NCBI GenBank assembly: GCA_021825785.1
Contig: JAKAGP010000165.1
Span: forward strand, 1-5,221
Source of the DNA: Nitrospirota bacterium
GTDB taxonomy: Bacteria; Nitrospirota; Thermodesulfovibrionia; Thermodesulfovibrionales; JdFR-88
Length of the DNA stretch: 5,221 nt
Direction of reading: 5' to 3'
Notes under the pieces: generated by a model
The model's input: only the letters and a program-made list of their open reading frames with translations
Database searches by the model: none
Told to the model about the DNA's origin: nothing
Made by a program: the position numbers and the translations under genes
Shown: one piece after another, positions 1 through 4,553 of the stretch
Position numbering within the stretch: position 1 is the first letter of the stretch
Layout of the letters: each line of letters opens with the position of its first letter

Positions 1-431
1 CCCTGGTTCTGTAGCCTTGCCACGCAGCGCCAGAACGTCTCGCTGTCCACGGCCGCGGGCTTCACGCCGAACTCATGGGCAAGCTCCCTGGTTTTCCCTA
101 TGATCCCGTTATGGATGCCGAAGTGCCACTTATCGCGCACCTGGACACCAAAGGGATGGGAATTCCTGTCCGACTGCTCTCCGGCTGTCTTGAACCTTAC
201 GTGCCCCAGGGCGTAGCGGTACTTCTTGTCCCACAGGAAGTTGGCATGGCCCTGGAGAAGAAATGTCCTGGCCCTTACGCCCTTCTTGCGGACCAGGTTG
301 TTTCCGCTCAGGGTCTTTACCGCCAGTCCAGTGCCGTGCGGATTGCCCTTTTCCTCGGCCAGCAGAAGCGCCTGAATAAGGGCGGTCACGCCGGCATTGG
401 AGTTTCCGCAGAACCCGATTATCCTGCACAT
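1..431 (-). CDS. Class II glutamine amidotransferase / Ntn-type thiol amidohydrolase, 3' end outside window
   Basis: Partial gene: 143 complete codons from the ATG at 431, then open to the left edge. Seen: it begins Met-Cys-Arg-Ile-Ile-Gly-Phe, so removal of Met exposes Cys2, the N-terminal nucleophile of class II (Ntn) amidotransferases. The rest of the site follows in family order: GHVR at 76-79 (GHTR-like, substrate Arg), NSHPF at 90-94, HNG at 107-109 (oxyanion Asn/Gly) and DSE at 129-131. Known: such domains hydrolyse glutamine to ammonia, or act as thiol peptidases or amidohydrolases, and one type neighbours Amidoligase_2 genes. The start overlaps the amidoligase end by 13 nt and has a strong SD 9 nt upstream, implying coupled expression. 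No synthetase domain is visible, so a free-standing amidohydrolase or isopeptidase is as likely as a glutaminase. Family assignment is firm; substrate is unknown. An overlapping GTG-start frame at 130-429 is a shadow. Confidence 0.88.
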   Translation of the reverse strand, partial: MCRIIGFCGNSNAGVTALIQALLLAEEKGNPHGTGLAVKTLSGNNLVRKKGVRARTFLLQGHANFLWDKKYRYALGHVRFKTAGEQSDRNSHPFGVQVRDKWHFGIHNGIIGKTRELAHEFGVKPAAVDSETFWRCVARLQNQ

Positions 432-2242
432 GGCGTGTCCACCTCCTCCGGATCCAGCTCCCGTATCTGCCTTTGCAGGTCTGCCGCCTGTCTTCTCATG
501 GCGACGTACCTGGCGGCGTTTACGGTGTGCCAGCAGTGGTTATGGGTCCTGAAACTTCTGCAGGCGCAGACAAGGTTATCGGTGTCCCTGTCCAAGGTCA
601 CCGCGTATCTTGTTTCGCCGTTTCTGGATGGAGCGTCCCAAGCCCCCGCTTCGTATCCGCTTTCGAATATCTCCGGCGGCATGACGCTTGAAGGCCTCAT
701 TGCCGCGAGATTCACAAGCGCATTTGGCGGAAGTTCCGGGTTTGCCTCCGTGAACCTCTCGCTTCTGGCCCTGTAGGAGTACTCAAGGCTTTCAATGCGG
801 TTTGCCAGCAACTGCCTCTGTGTCTGCCTTCTTCTTATTTCAAGCTCTCTTTCAAGATCGAAGCTGTCCACGTCCATTAGAGGCACCTGCGGCACGTGAG
901 AGAGGTTCCTTTCGGCATCCTCCTTCCAGTGCATGTACCTGCCATGGAGGTAACTTCTGGCCTCCCTGATAAGGGATGTGGCGCTTCCGTCCATGCCGAT
1001 GGCGTCCATCACCCCGTCAAACGTGGGCTCCACGTCCCTGCTTTTAAGGCCCTTTTTCACTGCATGCGCCAGCATCAGGCAGAAGACTATCCAGGGCACG
1101 GCCTTCTGCGGCTCGGCCGTCCCGTTATGCAAACGGAATTCGATGGTCTTATGCCTCTGAAACGCGCAGAGATTCAGGGATTTGTACCTGTCCGTGAGGT
1201 TGTCTTCAGCTAGCCGGACCAGATCGTCAGTTTCCAGCCGCCTGCAGTAGTTGTTATTCCTCCTGCTGGGACTCACCAGATACCAGAGGACCGGCGCCTC
1301 GATCTTCGCCCAGACCTTCGCGATCTCAAGCATGAGGGCCGTGTCCCAGTTCCAGGCGTCCACGTGGACGTGGAAGCCGCAGCTTGCGTTGACCTTGGAG
1401 CCTGTCTCGCCGGCCGCGCCCAGAATCTTTCTTACGGCATCGAACCCGTGCGCGCCAAAAAGCTTGGGGCTTACAAGTTCAACCGCCGCGTACCCGGTCT
1501 CGGTCCTTATCGAGCTGTCCGCGCCGATCTTCCATTTGGTGGTCATCTGGTGGTCGTAGCCGGTCTGGAATGCCTGGATCCCGAGCTGAGTTAGCCTGCT
1601 TTCAAGCTCCTGCCTGTTTCGGACCAGCATCTCGAACTCAACGCCGAAGGAATAGACAGGAAGCAGGTTGACCGAGAGGCGCTCACGAAGAAGCCCCTCG
1701 TATTCCCTGTATTCCACTCCCTGTTTTGAAAGCAGGTCATGAAACAGGAAATATGCTTGGGCGTCCGTCAGGTGCTCGTTCGCCTCCACCCCGAAACGCT
1801 TGAGGGCCGCCAACTGCCACGAAGAGGGTTTTCTTACTCCTGTCAGCTCTATTGCAGGATTGCCGGTCAGATAATCCCTGATGTGCTTACAGGTGGCGAA
1901 ACCGACTCCGTTCTGGACTCTCTTCTGGAAGAGAAAGCTCAGGCAGTTGCAGCCGTATGAGCCGTCGGAGTTCTTGAATACCTGATACTTGCCATTAAAG
2001 TTGCCGGACTCCACCTCGGTAACCCCTGTGCGGGTAGGGCGGTTGTCCGGAAACCTCCGTCTGTCCTTTAAAAGGTTTATCGTGCCGCAGGACGGGCACT
2101 CGATCTCATCATTTCCCAACTGGCGTCCGCAGTTTCTGCATTGGGTGGTTTCACTATGCTCGGCCGGTGCGGCCGCCACGCCGGCGATTCCTGCCATATC
2201 AGCGTAGACGTCCAGGGCGTTTACATCGATCTCTCTAGGCAT
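419..2242 (-). CDS. Amidoligase_2-family (GS-fold) ligase with zinc ribbon and two SWIM-type zinc motifs
   Basis: 607 residues. Domains in order: zinc ribbon with C35/C38 and C49/C52; first SWIM-type motif C98-x-C100...C118-x-H120; amidoligase core about 195-395; charged helical segment about 420-500; second SWIM motif C559-x-C561...C570-x-H572; charged helical tail. Core signatures: GVEFE at 200-204 (paired acidic metal ligands), D242, VELVSP at 254-259, CGFHVHVD at 288-295 (HxH), IEFRLHNGT at 367-375. These match the Amidoligase_2 family (PF12224), predicted to use ATP to join amino and carboxyl groups. Known: this family neighbours glutamine-amidotransferase-like thiol peptidase genes, and one overlaps the 3' end here. 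SWIM fingers bind DNA or proteins in other families, so targeting the ligase to a macromolecule is inferred. No signal peptide is seen, so it is probably cytoplasmic. The ATG at 2242 is preceded by AAGGAGGA 4 nt upstream, itself paired in the leader. Substrate unknown. Confidence 0.9.
   Translation of the reverse strand: MPREIDVNALDVYADMAGIAGVAAAPAEHSETTQCRNCGRQLGNDEIECPSCGTINLLKDRRRFPDNRPTRTGVTEVESGNFNGKYQVFKNSDGSYGCNCLSFLFQKRVQNGVGFATCKHIRDYLTGNPAIELTGVRKPSSWQLAALKRFGVEANEHLTDAQAYFLFHDLLSKQGVEYREYEGLLRERLSVNLLPVYSFGVEFEMLVRNRQELESRLTQLGIQAFQTGYDHQMTTKWKIGADSSIRTETGYAAVELVSPKLFGAHGFDAVRKILGAAGETGSKVNASCGFHVHVDAWNWDTALMLEIAKVWAKIEAPVLWYLVSPSRRNNNYCRRLETDDLVRLAEDNLTDRYKSLNLCAFQRHKTIEFRLHNGTAEPQKAVPWIVFCLMLAHAVKKGLKSRDVEPTFDGVMDAIGMDGSATSLIREARSYLHGRYMHWKEDAERNLSHVPQVPLMDVDSFDLERELEIRRRQTQRQLLANRIESLEYSYRARSERFTEANPELPPNALVNLAAMRPSSVMPPEIFESGYEAGAWDAPSRNGETRYAVTLDRDTDNLVCACRSFRTHNHCWHTVNAARYVAMRRQAADLQRQIRELDPEEVDTPCAG
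441..449 (-). promoter_or_regulatory. Ribosome binding site of the amidotransferase gene
   Basis: On the minus strand this reads GGAGGAGGT, 9 nt before the ATG at 431, inside the last codons of the amidoligase gene. It selects the frame beginning Met-Cys over the overlapping GTG frame and leaves Cys as residue 2, as the catalytic mechanism requires. Confidence 0.8.
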
Positions 2243-2349
2243 GTGCTCCTCCTTCCGGTAAACGGCTCTCCGGAAGAGGGGTCCCGATAGGGACTTGCCT
2301 TCCTGGAGAACCGAGAATCGGTGTCTCCAGCAAGGCTGGAGTGTTTTTC
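2243..2349 (-). promoter_or_regulatory. Structured 5' leader of the amidoligase gene (copy A)
   Basis: Read 5' to 3' on the minus strand. P1: CTCCAGC/GCTGGAG with a CTT loop (2325-2341). P2: CTGGAGA plus ACCGA pairing with TCGGT plus TCTCCAG, about 12 bp with one bulge (2303-2330). P1 and P2 share the CTGGAG strand, so they exclude each other. P3: GTCCC/GGGAC (2281-2294). P4: CCTCTTCCGG (2279-2270) pairing with CCGGAAGGAGG (2258-2248) with one bulged G, which buries the SD. The purine stretch GGAAGG between P2 and P3 (2298-2303) could instead pair with CTTCC of the P4 5' strand and free the SD. The same architecture recurs at 3725-3838. No U-tract follows any stem on this strand, so translational control is more likely than attenuation. 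Function is inferred; the pairings are seen by eye, with no energy calculation. Confidence 0.6.
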
Positions 2350-2475
2350 TTAGTTCATACAGGCCACCACAACATCGTATGGGACCTTCCTGATGTGAAT
2401 CGGCACAACATATACGCTGACCTTAAACATCCTGTTTACAAGCAGTACTGCCATCCCTATCGGCTTTCTTTTCAT
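2350..2475 (-). CDS. Possible small protein, 41 residues, hydrophobic and basic
   Basis: ATG at 2475, TAA at 2350-2352. The product starts MKRKPIG and ends VVVACMN, with valine-rich strand-like segments at about 9-26 and 33-39 and seven Lys/Arg residues. It is not clearly a transmembrane helix and I do not recognise it. There is no AGGAGG; the only SD-like element is GGGGG of a palindrome 7-8 nt upstream. It sits between the terminator of the 172-residue gene and the amidoligase leader, so it would need its own promoter or readthrough. It could be a real small protein, a decayed gene end, or a chance ORF. An internal ATG at codon 8 is an alternative start. Confidence 0.4.
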   Translation of the reverse strand: MKRKPIGMAVLLVNRMFKVSVYVVPIHIRKVPYDVVVACMN

Positions 2476-2481
2476 TTGGCG

Positions 2482-2493
2482 TCCCCCGGGGGA
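2482..2493. repeat. Perfect 12-bp palindrome TCCCCCGGGGGA
   Basis: The palindrome lies between the terminator stem and the start of the 41-residue ORF. On the minus strand its GGGGG is the only SD-like element for that ORF, so C5/G5 pairing would cover it, although a cis hairpin would have to sacrifice central pairs as loop. It could also be a protein-binding dyad. No further support. Confidence 0.35.
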
Positions 2494-2542
2494 AAAAGGG
2501 CGGAGGTTTTTTCCCTTACGGGATTAAAACTTTCCGCCCTTT
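2493..2542 (-). terminator. Probable intrinsic terminator after the 172-residue gene
   Basis: On the minus strand a 10-bp stem pairs AAAGGGCGGA (2542-2533) with TCCGCCCTTT (2504-2495) and runs straight into a five-T tract. The 28-nt loop contains a small hairpin TCCC-GTAA-GGGA (2523-2512) closed by a GNRA-type tetraloop. It begins 20 nt after the stop codon of the upstream gene. The large, structured apical part is unusual for a terminator, and its CCC/GGG hairpin followed by A6-CCTC resembles the P3/P4 junction of the two leaders, so a regulatory role is also possible. Confidence 0.6.
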
Positions 2543-2561
2543 CCGTCAGGTCAGGATTTGT

Positions 2562-3080
2562 TTACTTCTTTACAGGTCCGGATTCGGAAGCTGCCGTTCC
2601 CGGTACCCCGGCGGTTTCGCCAGCCTCGGTGTCTTCCTGGGCCTTGTAGGAACTCCATGCCTGCTCCAGCGAGAGCGCCTTTAAAAGCTCTCCCACATAG
2701 AGGAAAGAGGCCATATCCATCGCCACGTTTACGGCGTTGGAATCGCCCCTCTTCAGGGCATAGGCATATCCCGATTTGCTCTCCTTTTCCCATTTTTCGA
2801 GCGTAAGCCTGCTTGTCACTTCGCCTTCCTCGCCCTTGAACTTGTGCGTGAGGGTCTGCTTCCCGCCCTTCTTTGCGATCTCGGCGGTAAACAGGTACAT
2901 GCTGTAGGCCTCCAGGGGATTAAGGATGAACTTGAGGCTCTGGGAGTCCCCGTTTCCGAAGGTGAAGAACCTCAAGGCTATCCTTCCCTCTTTGCCGGTT
3001 GCGGACTCCTCCGTGCTCACCTTGGATGCGGTCCTGATCTCCATTCCCGCGTTCTTCGCATAAACCGTGTAGCCTTTCAT
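2562..3080 (-). CDS. Hypothetical protein, 172 residues, with apparent internal strand-strand-helix duplication
   Basis: I do not recognise this protein. Seen: a predicted beta-rich body with two similarly organised halves, each two strands followed by an amphipathic helix. One runs about 33-72 (FFTFGNGDSQSLKF, then NPLEAYSMYLFTAEIAKK); the other about 103-142 (YAYALKRGDSNAVNVAMD, then a helix including FLYVGELLKAL). The C-terminal tail, about 147-172, is rich in Glu, Ala, Gly, Thr and Pro and probably disordered. Duplicated strand-helix units with an acidic tail recall Whirly/PUR/PC4-like single-strand nucleic-acid-binding proteins, but this is a hypothesis from pattern only. No signal peptide or membrane helix. 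The ATG at 3080 has AAGGAGG 7 nt upstream. It is preceded by a gap with two triloop hairpins and followed by a terminator, so it is probably monocistronic. Confidence 0.82.
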   Translation of the reverse strand: MKGYTVYAKNAGMEIRTASKVSTEESATGKEGRIALRFFTFGNGDSQSLKFILNPLEAYSMYLFTAEIAKKGGKQTLTHKFKGEEGEVTSRLTLEKWEKESKSGYAYALKRGDSNAVNVAMDMASFLYVGELLKALSLEQAWSSYKAQEDTEAGETAGVPGTAASESGPVKK

Positions 3081-3188
3081 CTAAAAACCTCCTTGAAATA
3101 AAAATGGCGGCCGGCAGCCCCGTCGAAGACGGAATCTAGCCCGTGCCGCTTCTCTTGCCGTCAAAGACGGCTTTTCTCTCAGTGTGCC
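3081..3188 (-). promoter_or_regulatory. Leader of the 172-residue gene with two CCGTC/GACGG triloop hairpins
   Basis: In minus-strand sense the gap contains GCCGTC-TTT-GACGGC (3171-3157), then CCGTC-TTC-GACGG (3132-3120), a GC-rich run GGCTGCCGGCCGCC (3119-3106), and the SD AAGGAGG (3094-3088). A third related hairpin, ACCGTC-CTT-GACGGT, lies at 3859-3845 ahead of the other leader. The stems are near-identical with pyrimidine triloops. They could be 5' stabilisers, processing sites or protein-binding sites. On the plus strand the 3157-3171 stem is followed by TTTT and would look like a terminator, but no plus-strand gene exists to use it. No convincing promoter hexamers were found. Confidence 0.4.
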
Positions 3189-3584
3189 TTAGTGCTCAGA
3201 GGGCAGAAGGATTACCCAGCGCCCATCCCCGTATTCGGCATAGAGTTCTATCCCCGGTTTCGGGAAGTCTGTGTAGCCTATCCTCTGCCGCGCCAGGACG
3301 TTTCCGTTGCCATCGTCAAGAGTAAGCCTGGCAGAGCGCCCATTAACCTTCATCTTGGCCACGACGAAACCTTCCTCCCGCATGCGCTTGCGGTTGCCGC
3401 CGTAGACGATATGGCTGGCTATGGCGTCCATCAGCCAGTATGCGCCAGCTTTTTCCGCCAAATACCGTGCCCCATCGGTCAAGACCATGTTTGGATAGAG
3501 CGCGGACCATCTGTAATAACCCGACGTTCCCGTGAACTGTATAAGGTCCGCCTGCAACGTCTTTTCTGTCGCTTCAGTGCTCAT
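3189..3584 (-). CDS. DUF6876-like protein
   Basis: 131 residues, close to the usual size of this small uncharacterised family. Recognised from its characteristic blocks: DLIQFTGTSGYYRW near 13-26, TDGARYLAEKAGAYWLMDAIASH at about 36-58, LTLDDGNGNVLARQ at 87-100, YTDFPKPGIELY near 104-115, and a C-terminal VILLPSEH. DUF6876 proteins occur widely in bacteria, often on mobile DNA, without known function. The protein has no signal peptide or membrane helix. Its ATG overlaps the stop of the upstream 47-residue gene as ATGA, with AGGAGGT 9 nt before the start, so the two are translationally coupled. The assignment is from memory of conserved blocks and was not searched. Confidence 0.85.
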   Translation of the reverse strand: MSTEATEKTLQADLIQFTGTSGYYRWSALYPNMVLTDGARYLAEKAGAYWLMDAIASHIVYGGNRKRMREEGFVVAKMKVNGRSARLTLDDGNGNVLARQRIGYTDFPKPGIELYAEYGDGRWVILLPSEH

Positions 3585-3724
3585 CGTCTTACTACCTCCT
3601 GTGCGTTTCCGGCCGCCATGTCCAGCACGTCAATTGGATTGGCGAGCGACATCCCGATCAGGAGCTTTGTGAATTCCTCCATCGAAAGCGAATACGTTCT
3701 GCCGTTGATCCTGACTTTTACCAT
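3581..3724 (-). CDS. Small hypothetical protein, 47 residues, coupled to the DUF6876-like gene
   Basis: ATG at 3724, TGA at 3581-3583. The product starts MVKVRINGRTYSLSMEEFTK and ends EVVRR. It looks like a beta hairpin (VKVRINGRTYSLS) followed by an amphipathic helix from about residue 15, the layout of small phage or plasmid accessory proteins and some DNA-binding or antitoxin folds, but no family is recognised. Support for being real: a very strong SD (AAGGAGGA) 5 nt upstream, an ATGA overlap with the next gene, and a structured leader homologous to the amidoligase leader that ends on this SD. It is likely the first gene of a two-gene unit. Confidence 0.75.
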   Translation of the reverse strand: MVKVRINGRTYSLSMEEFTKLLIGMSLANPIDVLDMAAGNAQEVVRR

Positions 3725-3838
3725 GCTCTCCTCCTTCCGGAACGATCTCCGGAAAGAGGTTTTTTCGCCCTTGAAGGGGACATGACCTCCGCTGGAGAAC
3801 CGGAACCGGTCTCCAGTAAGCTGGAGGTGTGAAAAATT
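3725..3838 (-). promoter_or_regulatory. Structured 5' leader of the 47-aa/DUF6876 unit (copy B)
   Basis: Minus-strand sense. P1: CTCCAG-CTTA-CTGGAG (3826-3811). P2: CTGGAG plus ACCG pairing with CGGT plus CTCCAG, with one bulge (3816-3792), sharing the CTGGAG strand with P1. P3: CCCT-TCA-AGGG (3778-3768). Then an A6 tract, then P4: CCTCTTTCCGG (3759-3749) pairing over 11 bp, one G-U wobble, with CCGGAAGGAGG (3740-3730). The 3' strand contains the SD of the gene at 3724. The segment GAGGT (3789-3785) could pair with ACCTC (3760-3756) around P3 and release the SD. Order, stems and P4 loop start match copy A at 2243-2349, while spacers differ. Inference: a switch acting on translation initiation, with unknown ligand or protein. 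Confidence 0.6.
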
Positions 3839-3844
3839 AGATTG

Positions 3845-3859
3845 ACCGTCAAGGACGGT
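3845..3859 (-). other. Triloop hairpin ACCGTC-CTT-GACGGT upstream of leader B
   Basis: Perfect 6-bp stem with a 3-nt loop, related to the hairpins at 3120-3132 and 3157-3171. On the plus strand it continues into TTTT (3860-3863), so it could stop antisense transcription. On the minus strand it would sit near the 5' end of the leader B transcript. Confidence 0.4.
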
Positions 3860-4061
3860 TTTTAAGGGTTAAGAAACGATCGGACGATTTGCTGTGGATT
3901 TTACAGATAGGACGGATAAACTTTCGCTATGATTTTTTAGCTTGAGATCGAGCTTTGATCAATCAACAACTCCCTGACATGTCTGCCAGTCTGAAACCAT
4001 GGACTGGGAATTCCCGTATACCATGGAGTTCGCTCCCGTGCTCAAAAGGAGTGTGCCAGCT
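3860..4061. other. Gene-free region with clustered dyads, no convincing ORF
   Basis: About 200 bases without a plausible coding frame, more AT-rich than the flanking genes. It holds the dyad cluster at 3986-4026, the palindrome TTGATCAA, and the repeated AGCT-containing stretch near 3929-3952. I searched both strands for -35/-10 pairs. On the minus strand TAAAAT (near 3902-3897) resembles a -10 but lacks a matching -35. It is the likeliest location for the promoter of the leader B unit, but I cannot place it. Confidence 0.4.
3986..4026. repeat. Nested inverted repeats: CCATGG / GGGAATTCCC / CCATGG and CCAGTC / GACTGG
   Basis: A central 10-bp palindrome GGGAATTCCC (4006-4015) is flanked by CCATGG at 3997-4002 and 4021-4026. 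Overlapping it, CCAGTC (3986-3991) pairs with GACTGG (4002-4007) over a 10-nt loop. The position, upstream of the leader B unit and downstream of the previous operon, fits an operator or replication/recombination site, but no protein family can be assigned. Confidence 0.4.
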
Positions 4062-4095
4062 AAAACCGGTTAAACCGGAAAACCTGAGCGGTTTT
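4062..4095 (-). terminator. Weak candidate terminator after the membrane-protein operon
   Basis: Minus-strand sense: AAAACC-GCTCA-GGTTTT (4095-4079) followed by CCGG-TTTAA-CCGG (4078-4066) and then TTTT. Alternatively AAAACCG (4095-4089) pairs with CGGTTTT (4068-4062) as one long hairpin. The T-tract is only four bases. It is the best termination signal between the stop at 4152 and the next gene, but it overlaps a possible frameshifted extension of that gene ending at 4070. Confidence 0.35.
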
Positions 4096-4151
4096 CTATT
4101 ACTGGCAACTTGAATAAACTGCCTATATTTAAAATCCCTCTAAAAATTTTT

Positions 4152-4550
4152 TCAAGGGTTTTTTTTCTTCTTGTCATCTTTGCTGGCGTGGGCCGCCGCG
4201 GCCGGGTCCCCGACCTTTTCGTCCTGGGTCTGGCCGTCCGCCGAACCTTGGGCCTCAAGCCCCCGTGGCGCCCTGTATGGGACGCCAGCCATCTTGCAAA
4301 TCTTTTCCGCAGCTATGTGGAGACCCTCGATGGCCTTCTGATATTCGTTAAGGAGCGGGACCGCATCCTCGGGCTTGAACCTGATAAGGATATTGGCCCT
4401 GAGTATCCTGATCCCTCTGTCGGCATTCCTTACGATATCGAGTACCCGGTGGGTGTCGACCGTCCGGGTTATAACAACCCGCGTGTCCCTCTCCTGCGCA
4501 AGAGAAACCTTCCTTGCGATCCTGTCATTTTTGCCCTGATCTTCTGCCAT
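4152..4550 (-). CDS. Hypothetical protein, 132 residues, with charged low-complexity C-terminus
   Basis: Not recognised. Seen: a basic N-terminus, a strand-like RVVITRTV near 24-31, helical stretches at about 33-50 and 60-88 (EDAVPLLNEYQKAIEGLHIA within it), then a disordered Ala/Gly/Asp/Lys tail ending KDDKKKKNP. No signal peptide or membrane segment, so it is soluble, perhaps a cytoplasmic partner of the membrane protein encoded just upstream. Its ATG lies 3 nt after that gene's stop, and its SD AAGGAGG (4565-4559, 8 nt before the start) is embedded in the upstream gene's last codons, so expression is coupled. The 3' end carries an A8 run in the frame A-AAA-AAC just before the stop. The +1 frame continues open for about 30 codons to 4070, so the true C-terminus may differ. 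Confidence 0.75.
   Translation of the reverse strand: MAEDQGKNDRIARKVSLAQERDTRVVITRTVDTHRVLDIVRNADRGIRILRANILIRFKPEDAVPLLNEYQKAIEGLHIAAEKICKMAGVPYRAPRGLEAQGSADGQTQDEKVGDPAAAAHASKDDKKKKNP
4158..4164 (-). other. In-frame A-AAA-AAC heptamer within an A8 run (possible slippage site)
   Basis: On the minus strand the codons read AAA AAA AAC CCT TGA, giving a consensus -1 slippery heptamer two codons before the stop, within eight consecutive A bases (4166-4159). A -1 shift adds about nine residues (PLKKFLEGF). A +1 outcome, or loss of one A, adds about 30 residues ending SGFPV at 4070. No strong downstream stimulatory structure is obvious apart from a weak CCCT...AGGG pairing around A6-T5. Confidence 0.35.
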
Positions 4551-4553
4551 TTT

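Noticed and set aside
130..429. Minus-strand GTG-start ORF of 99 codons
   Set aside because: Shadow frame of the amidotransferase, whose frame begins Met-Cys at 431 and shows the full Ntn motif set. The shadow product is Arg/Gly/Pro rich.
75..776. Plus-strand ORF of 233 codons
   Set aside because: It is antisense to the amidoligase 3' end and the amidotransferase, both of which carry conserved catalytic motifs. Its product is cysteine- and serine-rich with no recognisable domain.
2325..2349. Classical intrinsic terminator on the plus strand (stem plus TTTTT)
   Set aside because: There is no plus-strand gene upstream to terminate. The stem is better explained as P1 of the minus-strand leader, though a block to antisense transcription cannot be excluded.
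3192..3785. Plus-strand ORF of 197 codons
   Set aside because: Antisense to the DUF6876-like gene and the 47-residue gene, and it runs into leader B. No domain signature and no good ribosome binding site.
3120..3859. CRISPR-like repeats from the recurring CCGTC...GACGG units
   Set aside because: The units are 13-15 nt, irregularly spaced and separated by genes. There is no repeat-spacer periodicity and no cas gene.
3839..3860. Sigma-70 -35 element TTGACG on the minus strand
   Set aside because: No -10-like hexamer occurs 16-18 nt downstream, and the TTGACG belongs to a hairpin stem.
4041..4060. Sigma-54-like promoter (minus strand TGGCAC followed by a T-rich stretch)
   Set aside because: The required GC at the -12 position is missing at the correct spacing.
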